Positions 1 through 6,042 of a DNA stretch of 10,540 bases are shown piece after piece. The stretch lies in the NCBI GenBank assembly GCA_035541995.1, contig DATKMG010000681.1, positions 1 through 10,540 of the forward strand. The letters run 5' to 3'. The position numbers were made by a program, and so were the translations under genes. Source of the DNA: DATKMG01 sp035541995 (lineage in GTDB: Bacteria; Acidobacteriota; Terriglobia; Versatilivoradales; Versatilivoraceae). A model generated the notes under the pieces. It searched no databases and had not been told where the DNA came from. It was given only the letters and a program-made list of their open reading frames with translations. Each line of letters starts with the position of its first letter. Position 1 is the first letter of the stretch.

Positions 1-1362
1 GACGACTTCAACTGCATGTTTCTGGTTCAACAACAGACCTTCTGGTCGATGTTGGGGCACATCCTGAATCCTTTCTCCGATTATTTCCGGCCCGTTTACA
101 TGCTGGCCTACTGGGTGAATTGGAATCTCTTCGGGCTCAACCCATGGCCGTATCACTGGTTCAAGTGGCTGTTGCTTGCCTTTAATGTGGCCTTGGTCTA
201 CCTGGTTCTGAAACAACTCACTGGTTCAAGATTTGGCGCTGCAGTCGCAGCTCTCCTGTTCAGTTACCAAATCGCTTTTCGAGAGATCTTTTTCAATTTC
301 GCCTGTCTGGGAGAATTGCTTTGTGCCACGTTCATGTGGATCGGCCTCGGGGTCTATGTCAGGATTGGCACTTCGCTGAAAGGTCTGCTTTGGTGTTATG
401 TCATTTTTTATTTTGCCCTCAAAACCAAGGAGATGGCCGTTACACTGCCGATACTCTGGCTAGCCTACGACCTGATAGTTCGGAAAGACCCTGTATTTGC
501 CGGGTGGCCCCGGTTTTCAGATGGGAACTGGGAGATCATCACCCCGCAACTGCGGCAAATCGTCAAGAGGCTGACCGTTCCTTTTGCCATGGCTTTCGGC
601 TATCTGTTGCTCAAAGTCCCCGTGATGGGCGGACTGGTCCCCTATTCTCTAGCATCGCCAACCCACCCCTACTACGTTGACCACTCCTTACTGGATATGC
701 CGGGCAGTTTTGCCTGGTACTTTAACTCACTCTTTCGAGTGCAGTTTAATCCCGGTGATTGGCTGTTGATCTGGGGCCTGGTGATTGGTTCCCTTTTCTT
801 GACACGGTCGAGAGCAGGCTTGTTCTTTTTCCTCTATGTATTTGTGTCCTTTATCCCTGTCATCGTGCTGGTGAACCGACGGCTTCCTTACTATTGGTAC
901 ATCCCATCGTTCGGTATCGGAGGCTTGATTGCCGTGACTATCAAACAGGCGGCTGAACGACTCCGATTTAAGAGTGTTCCCTGGATAGTTGAGACAGTGG
1001 CTGCAATTTTATTTCTTGCCCTTGGATACACCCACTACAACTTCCAAAAACAATGGACTCAACCAATGATGATCTGGGTAAGAAGTCTGACTGAGGAAAA
1101 CAAAAACTTTGTGGCGGGCCTGCGGCAACTCCCACAACCTGAGTCCAACGCCACTATTTACTTCCGGTCTGTCCCCCGTTATTTCGACCAAATTGGTGCC
1201 AACTCTGTAGCGCAAGTTGTCTTCCGAAGAACAGACCTACATGGAGAAATCGTCGAAGAATGCAAACCATCTATGGTGTACTGTGTTCAATTCGACAATC
1301 CTGAAGTCACGTTGCTGGGGAATCTCGGATCCAGGGAAAGCAATTCCACCACACCCCACTAA
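1..1362 (+). CDS. GT-C-type polytopic membrane protein (PMT/TMTC-like), 5' partial
   Basis: The frame is open to the first base of the window, so the gene begins upstream. The first Met (base 16) is preceded in frame by D-D-F-N-C and is not a credible start. The product is very hydrophobic. Segments that look membrane-spanning include the stretch around WLLLAFNVALVYLVL (about residues 50-66 counted from base 16), then about 70-85, 97-117, 123-140, 190-205, 250-265, 270-290, 300-315 and 325-345. A non-membrane tail of about 100 residues follows. The pattern FRPVYMLAYW, a 'LFGLNPWPYHW' segment and 'KTKEMAVTLPILWLAYDL' resemble O-mannosyl/TMTC-like GT-C glycosyltransferases, which transfer sugars from polyprenyl-phosphate donors on the extracytoplasmic face. 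The D-D at the window edge may be the acidic loop-1 motif of that fold (inference). No TPR repeats follow, unlike TMTC proteins. Substrate unknown. It ends 123 bases before the next gene. Confidence 0.75.
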   Translation, partial: DDFNCMFLVQQQTFWSMLGHILNPFSDYFRPVYMLAYWVNWNLFGLNPWPYHWFKWLLLAFNVALVYLVLKQLTGSRFGAAVAALLFSYQIAFREIFFNFACLGELLCATFMWIGLGVYVRIGTSLKGLLWCYVIFYFALKTKEMAVTLPILWLAYDLIVRKDPVFAGWPRFSDGNWEIITPQLRQIVKRLTVPFAMAFGYLLLKVPVMGGLVPYSLASPTHPYYVDHSLLDMPGSFAWYFNSLFRVQFNPGDWLLIWGLVIGSLFLTRSRAGLFFFLYVFVSFIPVIVLVNRRLPYYWYIPSFGIGGLIAVTIKQAAERLRFKSVPWIVETVAAILFLALGYTHYNFQKQWTQPMMIWVRSLTEENKNFVAGLRQLPQPESNATIYFRSVPRYFDQIGANSVAQVVFRRTDLHGEIVEECKPSMVYCVQFDNPEVTLLGNLGSRESNSTTPH

Positions 1363-1485
1363 TCGATCGGTGTCATTGGCTGCCTGCATCTCTGAAATTA
1401 TTTCATTCTTCCTCCTCCCATCTTGCTTTGCGTCAAATATGTGTTATCAATAGAGAACCACCATATTCTGACGAAGAGGAAACCG

Positions 1486-2079
1486 ATGAGCAAAACCATA
1501 GATGAAGTCCTGGCAGCCAACGGAAATTACGCAAAAACCTTTGGAGAAAAAAGTAAGCTGGCAATGCCGCCGGCCCGACATTTGGCCATACTGACTTGTA
1601 TGGATGCACGGCTGGATCCGACCAAGTTTGCTGGCCTCTCAGAGGGCGACGCCCACATCATCCGAAACGCGGGAGGGAGAGCTAGCGACGATGCGATCCG
1701 CTCCCTGGTGATTTCCTATAAACTCCTGGGTACACGGGAATGGTTGGTCATTCACCATACTGAATGCGGGATGCTAACCTTCACCGATGAGATCATGCGG
1801 GGTCTGCTGGCTAAGAGCCTGAAGACCGCTTCGTTCGATGGGAGCTCCTGGAAAGACACTGGTGCGGGGCCAGGCTCGACGGAGGGTGAATTCATCGACT
1901 GGCTGACATTCCGCGATCAGAACCAGAGTGTCGTTGCAGACGTCCGCCGGATCCGCAACCATCCTCTGGTTCCTCGAGAGATCCCCATTCACGGCTATAT
2001 CTATGATGTCCGCACAGGACGGCTCATTGATGTCCCTGAAGCCAGCGAGGTCGGCAAGGCCCACGTGGCGACAGCTTGA
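1486..2079 (+). CDS. Beta-class carbonic anhydrase
   Basis: Cytosolic zinc enzyme of 197 residues for reversible hydration of CO2 to bicarbonate. The beta-class fingerprints are visible: C38-M-D-A-R42 (zinc ligand Cys38 and the Asp40/Arg42 dyad) and H91-T-E-C94 (zinc ligands His91 and Cys94), with the conserved 'RNAGGRASDDAIRSL' stretch between them. It is short, without the long N-terminal arm of plant-type enzymes, and resembles the compact bacterial type such as mycobacterial Rv1284 (family knowledge, from memory). I chose ATG 1486 because AGAGGA at 1475-1480 lies 5 bases upstream; the frame is open back to 1423, but that extension has no ribosome site and no family counterpart. Its role could be bicarbonate supply for carboxylases or pH balance; the neighbours do not decide this. 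It lies alone between a membrane glycosyltransferase-like gene and a sensor gene. Confidence 0.92.
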   Translation: MSKTIDEVLAANGNYAKTFGEKSKLAMPPARHLAILTCMDARLDPTKFAGLSEGDAHIIRNAGGRASDDAIRSLVISYKLLGTREWLVIHHTECGMLTFTDEIMRGLLAKSLKTASFDGSSWKDTGAGPGSTEGEFIDWLTFRDQNQSVVADVRRIRNHPLVPREIPIHGYIYDVRTGRLIDVPEASEVGKAHVATA

Positions 2080-2144
2080 TCAGCTGACCACGGTTTCAAA
2101 AGCCACGTCTTGAACTAGACTCCGGATCATCACTTCGCAAGACA

Positions 2145-2194
2145 CAGATTCTCCGTGCCGGCGCGGAAGGTCTCGCGTTTATACGGAGAGTCTG
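2145..2194 (+). repeat. Long imperfect inverted repeat (hairpin) in the leader of the sensor gene
   Basis: The arm CAGATTCTCCGT (2145-2156) pairs with ACGGAGAGTCTG (2183-2194) over 12 positions with a single G-U wobble. The 26-base loop contains a second small stem, CGCG at 2162-2165 with CGCG at 2174-2177. It lies 66 bases past the carbonic anhydrase stop and 108 bases before the sensor start. No T-run follows immediately, so it is not a typical intrinsic terminator. It could be a protein-binding operator or a structured leader RNA; the sequence does not decide. Confidence 0.5.
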
Positions 2195-2287
2195 GACAAC
2201 TTAAGTGCCTGTGGAGCCTTTTTAATCCAACTTCAATCGGCAGCAAACAGTGCAGGCCGCCTGAATTCTTCCGATAAGAAAGGGCGG

Positions 2288-2293
2288 AGGAGG
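2288..2293 (+). promoter_or_regulatory. Shine-Dalgarno AGGAGG for the TTG-started sensor gene
   Basis: A perfect AGGAGG lies 9 bases before TTG 2303. It supports this rare start over in-frame codons upstream, where the frame stays open. Confidence 0.7.
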
Positions 2294-2302
2294 CGACGAC
2301 CT

Positions 2303-3493
2303 TTGCGAACCCGGCTGCTGACTTTAACCTTTTTGATTCTTGCAATCCCGTTCCTAGTACTCATCATTTGGCTGCCCAGCCATATGGGAGACCACCTGGG
2401 CGATGAATTGACCCGGCGAGGACAACTTGCCGCTGAAGTTCTCGACAAATCGGCAATCGGTGCACTGGCAATCAATGACCAATCTGCACTGAACCAGCTA
2501 GCCAAGGGACTGATCCGCGACAAGGATATTCTCTACATTGTCTTTCTGGACAAAGATGGCAAGGTGCTTGCGGACAGTGGAATAGACAAGCCGATACTGG
2601 CGGATTTGCAACCTCGCTTTCCACGAGCAATACAGACGGATTCAGGGTGGACCTCCGAGTTCGAATTCTTGGGCCCAAACAGGGAACCGGTCACTCACGT
2701 CTGTCGCCCCATCTACTTTGAACAACTCCGGATCGGTACAGTCATGGTGGGGATTTCCGCACGAAGACTGGAACTGGCCATTGACCAGTTTCGTACACAA
2801 CTGGAACTGTTATTTGGTTTGTTCTTGGCCGCGGCCTTACTGGTTGCCCACCTCGTAGCAAGGTCTCTTTCAGTGTCGCTGTCCAAGGTATCCGAAGCAA
2901 TTGGATCGCTCCCGGCTGAAAGCCTGGAGTCAGTGCCGCTGAAAGATCCTGTCTTTACAGATTTGATTGAGCGGGTCCGTTCGGCTACTGGTTCGTACGC
3001 GGATGCGCTCAGGGAGTTGGAGAATCAGAAACTCCTCCTGGAAGCCGACTTGACTCGCTTGGAAGAGGAGAATGCATTGCTCAATTCGCGGGTCAACACG
3101 CTCCTCAAGCAGACCGCCCATCAGCAGGAGAGAATGAGGATTGTTGAAACGCAATCCCAGGAATTAGACAAACTGGGAGCTCTCATTCAATTTGCAACCA
3201 CGATTGTGGCGGAAGTCGAATCCTCAATGCGGCATATTGGGCAGGGAGCCGAGCACTTGCATCAGCACTTGAACCAATTGACCGGCCTGATTGACCAACT
3301 CGAGAAGAGTGTCCGGCACTCGACTGAAGAATCAGAGCAAGTTCGGAAATACAAAGAATCGATAGGTTACGAGACTGTGAAGCAATCCATGGACGAGCTC
3401 GTGGCTACTATTCAGGGGGGAGCCGGCTGGGCTGAACAGTTAGTGGACTTGCTAAAACAACTGGCGGCATCCAGCACCCCTAAAGGAAGATAG
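2303..3493 (+). CDS. Two-TM membrane sensor-like protein with Cache-like periplasmic domain, HAMP-like linker and degenerate DHp-like helices; no kinase domain
   Basis: Protein of 396 residues with a TTG start. TM1 is about residues 6-26. The periplasmic part, about 27-167, contains 'DILYIVFLDKDGKVLADSG' (75-93), a pattern typical of Cache/PDC sensor domains. TM2 is about 168-188. A HAMP-like region spans about 189-235, followed by a strong coiled coil with heptads such as 'LTRLEEENALLNSRVNTLL' (250-268). Residues about 288-310 and 363-390 look like the two helices of a histidine-kinase dimerisation domain (compare 'LGALIQFATTIVAEVESSM' with the usual LGxLxAGIAHEINNPL), but where the His should be there is Ala303 or Thr300, depending on alignment. 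Nothing like N, G1 or G2 boxes follows, and the protein stops at 396. So it can probably sense and transmit through helices but not phosphorylate. It may be a regulator of a partner kinase, or a structural membrane protein. The following genes are convergent, so no partner is visible. Confidence 0.7.
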   Translation: MRTRLLTLTFLILAIPFLVLIIWLPSHMGDHLGDELTRRGQLAAEVLDKSAIGALAINDQSALNQLAKGLIRDKDILYIVFLDKDGKVLADSGIDKPILADLQPRFPRAIQTDSGWTSEFEFLGPNREPVTHVCRPIYFEQLRIGTVMVGISARRLELAIDQFRTQLELLFGLFLAAALLVAHLVARSLSVSLSKVSEAIGSLPAESLESVPLKDPVFTDLIERVRSATGSYADALRELENQKLLLEADLTRLEEENALLNSRVNTLLKQTAHQQERMRIVETQSQELDKLGALIQFATTIVAEVESSMRHIGQGAEHLHQHLNQLTGLIDQLEKSVRHSTEESEQVRKYKESIGYETVKQSMDELVATIQGGAGWAEQLVDLLKQLAASSTPKGR

Positions 3494-3599
3494 GGACTTA
3501 TTGGACAAGCAATCGTGCCCTCGAACGCCTGTACCCGTGCCCTTCCTCATGGGCTGACTACTTCCGCAACAGTTGTTCAGTGACCCCGTCCTTGGTGGC

Positions 3600-4025
3600 T
3601 TATTCCCCCACAAACTGCAGAATCACCTCACGCTTGCGGGGGCGGTTGTCGAAATCCACCAGGATAATCTGTTGCCAGGTTCCAGTGAGCAGTTTCTTTC
3701 CGGAAAAAGGGATATGCAGAGAGGCCCCGAGCAAGGCAGCCCGGACGTGTGCAAACCCGTTTCCATCTCCCCAATGAGCATTGTGCTCATAGTGGGCATC
3801 CATGGGGGCAATCCGCTCAAATGCCTGCTTCAGATCGCGGATACAACCCGATTCGTACTCGATGGTGGTTAACCCCGCGGTGGAACCTGGGACAAACACA
3901 GTGACAGTCCCCTCCGACATATGGCTCGTGGTCAGAACTGATTCTACCTTTGAGGTAATGTCAATAATGTCGCAGAACCCCTGGGTGGATACATCGATTG
4001 TTTTGGTCTCAACAGCCATCGTCAA
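3600..4025 (-). CDS. yjbQ: YjbQ/UPF0047 family protein
   Basis: Small cytosolic protein of 141 residues, full length for the family. Recognisable blocks are 'VFVPGSTAGLTTIEYESG' (43-60), 'HNAHWGDGNGFAHVRAALLG' (81-100) and 'GKKLLTGTWQQI' (109-120). The fold is a trimeric beta-barrel; E. coli YjbQ has reported weak thiamine-phosphate synthase activity, but the real role is unsettled. Start choice: TTG 4025 has AGGGGGAG at 4033-4040 with 7-base spacing, whereas ATG 4019 (M-A-V-E-T-K) would be 13 bases away; both are plausible. The start overlaps the end of the dapF homologue by 17 (TTG) or 11 (ATG) bases, so the two are translationally coupled. In the GNGxxH block the first of the usual two histidines is Phe91. 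This is the last gene of the minus-strand block. Confidence 0.88.
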   Translation of the reverse strand: MTMAVETKTIDVSTQGFCDIIDITSKVESVLTTSHMSEGTVTVFVPGSTAGLTTIEYESGCIRDLKQAFERIAPMDAHYEHNAHWGDGNGFAHVRAALLGASLHIPFSGKKLLTGTWQQIILVDFDNRPRKREVILQFVGE

Positions 4026-4878
4026 ATAGATACTCCCCCTCGCAAATCATCTTCACGGGCCCTACCAATTTCAGGATGCCGTCCGATCCCCACTCGATTT
4101 CCAATTCTCCGCCGCGAGTCATAACGCGCACCTTTCGGGACACAAAACCGTTGAGCACCGAGGCCACCGTCGCAGCGCAAGCTCCGGTCCCTGAAGACAG
4201 GGTGGTCCCGACTCCACGCTCCCAGAACAGCACTTCAATAGTACCAGTATTTACGATCCTGATGAATTCGACATTTGTTTTTTCAGGAAATGCCGGATGG
4301 ACTTCAATTCGGCGCCCAACTCCCTTCCAGTCTAATCCTTCGAAGCTGTCCAAGAAGATCGAACAGTGCGGGTTTCCCATTGAGGTCACGGTAACAGAAT
4401 AGATCTCTTCCCCTACTTGGAGCCTGCAGCCAATAAGCGACTCGGCTGGCGGGGCGAGACGAAATGGGATCTTCGCAGGATCCAGGATGGGTAGTCCCAT
4501 CTCAACCTCGAAGGTGAACCCGGTTCCGCTGGCACTAATCTTCTGAACCCGTTTAATCCCCGCTCGAGTCTGTACCCGTAGTTCCGTAGCGGCATGCAAC
4601 CCTCGATGGAAGATGCGGGCAGCCAGACAACGCAGTCCATTCCCGGAAATTTCCGCTTCACTGCCATCCGCATTAAACAAGCGCATGGCCAAATGCGCTT
4701 CGCCATCTGGGAGTCCAGTATAGGCGACGAGGCCATCAGCCCCAATTCCCAGATGCCGGTCACAAATCCTCTGAACGAATTCCGTATCGAGTTGCTCTAC
4801 CCCCGATGGGTCCTCAACGACCAGAAAGTCATTGCCGGAACCCTCCAGCTTGGCAAATCGTAGGGTCCTCAAGGCCAT
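4009..4878 (-). CDS. dapF: Diaminopimelate epimerase homologue with both catalytic cysteines replaced by serine
   Basis: Protein of 289 residues, the usual DapF length, with the two-lobed DapF layout: 'FAKLEGSGNDFLVVED' (8-23), 'FNADGSEAEISGNGLRC' (68-84), 'MGNPH' (167-171) and 'ERGVGTTLSSGTGACA' (220-235). DapF interconverts LL- and meso-diaminopimelate using two cysteines, in the CGNG and CGTG motifs. Here these are Ser78 (codon TCC) and Ser229 (codon TCA), and the Glu of the usual GET is Thr225. The overall call to the family is firm; epimerase activity on diaminopimelate is doubtful. ATG 4878 was chosen because its A is the last base of the TAA stop of the sugar kinase (TAATG) and GAGGGG (4884-4889) lies 5 bases upstream; GTG 4884 would add two residues. 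The neighbours (sugar kinase, MTA phosphorylase, YjbQ) are not lysine or peptidoglycan genes, which fits a changed function but does not prove one. Confidence 0.85.
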   Translation of the reverse strand: MALRTLRFAKLEGSGNDFLVVEDPSGVEQLDTEFVQRICDRHLGIGADGLVAYTGLPDGEAHLAMRLFNADGSEAEISGNGLRCLAARIFHRGLHAATELRVQTRAGIKRVQKISASGTGFTFEVEMGLPILDPAKIPFRLAPPAESLIGCRLQVGEEIYSVTVTSMGNPHCSIFLDSFEGLDWKGVGRRIEVHPAFPEKTNVEFIRIVNTGTIEVLFWERGVGTTLSSGTGACAATVASVLNGFVSRKVRVMTRGGELEIEWGSDGILKLVGPVKMICEGEYLFDDGC

Positions 4879-5795
4879 TACCACCCCTCGTCTTCCTCAA
4901 AATGAGTCAGTTTTTTATATTCCCGGTAGCGCCCTTGAATCTCGGCGGGCGTCAGCTTGATGAGACGAGTGAGGCTGAATGCTTCAACGCTAAACGAGGC
5001 CATCACTGAGCCGTATATAATGGCCTTGCGTATGATCATGTCATCAAACCGGTCTTTCTTAGCCAGGTAACCGACAAAGCCGCCCGCAAAGCTGTCACCG
5101 GCACCGGTAGGATCATAGACTTCTTCAAGAGGAAAAGCTGGGGCGCCAAAAGTAGAACTTTCTGAGTACATGGCGACTCCGAATTCGCCCTTTTTTACAA
5201 CAAGCGTTTTGGGCCCCCATGCGCGGATGACTCTGGCAGCTTTGTTGAGGTTTGACTCACCGGCCAACATTCGGGTCTCGGCATCATTAATGATAAGGAT
5301 GTCTATGAGTCCCAGGGTCTTGCGCAATTCATCCGGCTTGGATCGGATCCAGTAATTCATAGTGTCACAAGCGACAAGCCGGGGTCGACTGACCTGTGAC
5401 AGCACTTGTCGTTGCAGAACCGGGTCAATGTTTCCCAGAAACACGAATTGGGAGTCCCTGTATGCCTCCGGGATTTGCGGCTCGAATCTCTCAAAAACAT
5501 TTAGCTGGGTGTCAATGGTTCTGGCCTCGTTGAGGGAGTGACCGTATTCTCCCACCCAGCGGAAGGTCTTGCCCGGAAGCTGCTGGAGACCGCGAAGGTC
5601 GACACCAAATTTCCGGAAAAGGTCCAGGTGAGATTCCGGAAAGTCTTCTCCGACAACAGCAACCAGATTGACAGGGGAAAAGAAACTGGCTGAAATCGAG
5701 AAGTATGAAGCAGACCCTCCCAGAATCCCATCTTCCTTTCCGAATGGCGTTGTGACTGAGTCGAATGCGACTGACCCGACAACCAATATGACCAT
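4878..5795 (-). CDS. PfkB/ribokinase-family sugar or nucleoside kinase
   Basis: Protein of 305 residues, normal for the family, cytosolic. It starts 'MVILVVGSVAFDSV' with the Rossmann-like first strand. It has the substrate-side di-glycine 'GGSASYF' (26-32) and the C-terminal PfkB signature 'DPTGAGDSFAGGF' (228-240) with the catalytic base at Asp234. The family phosphorylates a hydroxymethyl of sugars or nucleosides with ATP (ribose, fructose, adenosine and others); substrate cannot be read from the sequence. Being next to mtnP, a ribose- or nucleoside-type substrate is a reasonable guess (inference). AAGGAG at 5807-5812 stands 11 bases before ATG 5795. Its stop overlaps the start of the dapF homologue (TAATG). 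The 247-base gap upstream holds a paired-palindrome element, so expression relative to mtnP may be uncoupled there. Confidence 0.9.
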   Translation of the reverse strand: MVILVVGSVAFDSVTTPFGKEDGILGGSASYFSISASFFSPVNLVAVVGEDFPESHLDLFRKFGVDLRGLQQLPGKTFRWVGEYGHSLNEARTIDTQLNVFERFEPQIPEAYRDSQFVFLGNIDPVLQRQVLSQVSRPRLVACDTMNYWIRSKPDELRKTLGLIDILIINDAETRMLAGESNLNKAARVIRAWGPKTLVVKKGEFGVAMYSESSTFGAPAFPLEEVYDPTGAGDSFAGGFVGYLAKKDRFDDMIIRKAIIYGSVMASFSVEAFSLTRLIKLTPAEIQGRYREYKKLTHFEEDEGW

Positions 5796-5878
5796 AGCGC
5801 ACGTCTCTCCTTAGAAAGGAAAGTTCGAGAACACCGAGAGTCTTTGAAGCCCCCCTCATGAAATTCCAGATCTTCTTG

Positions 5879-5972
5879 GTAGCCACGACAAAATGCTTTT
5901 GGTTTGTCGTGGGCTTTTGACCGGATATGAGAAGCCCACGATGAATTCAAATTACGAATTCATCGTGGCTAC
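5879..5972. repeat. REPIN-like pair of inverted palindromes with GTAG heads
   Basis: Two inverted units. The left one, plus strand: GTAG (5879-5882), stem CCACGACAAA (5883-5892) with TTTGTCGTGG (5903-5912), 10-base loop, then GCTT. The right one, read on minus: GTAG (5972-5969), stem of 13 pairs between 5956-5968 and 5936-5948 with a 7-base loop, then GCTT. The units share GTAGCCACGA and TCGTGGGCTT, while the stem tips differ yet still pair. The ends also pair with each other: 5878-5888 with 5963-5973 (11 bp) and 5907-5916 with 5932-5941 (10 bp), so a four-way junction is possible. This is the layout of REPINs (two REPs in inverted order, mobilised in trans by RAYT/TnpA-REP transposases). It lies between the mtnP stop and the pfkB start. 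Confidence 0.7.
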
Positions 5973-6042
5973 CCCTGCTATTTTCAACCCCAGCGGTGAA
6001 CATGAAAGGCGCATCACACCGGCACACGATCAAGCTTCTTTC

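Noticed and set aside
1393..1405. Palindrome TGAAATTATTTCA before the carbonic anhydrase
   Set aside because: It is only a 5-bp AT-rich stem with no T-run, too weak to call a terminator or operator.
1419..1448. Possible sigma-70-like promoter (TTGCTT, 16 bases, TATCAA) before the carbonic anhydrase
   Set aside because: Both boxes match the consensus poorly; such matches are expected by chance.
1423..1485. Upstream in-frame ATG extending the carbonic anhydrase by 21 residues
   Set aside because: There is no ribosome site near 1423, whereas ATG 1486 has AGAGGA at a 5-base distance, and the extra residues have no family counterpart.
3494..3599. Search for a bidirectional terminator between the convergent genes
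   Set aside because: Only short accidental stems and a direct repeat of CGTGCCCT were found; no GC-rich hairpin with a T-run in either direction.
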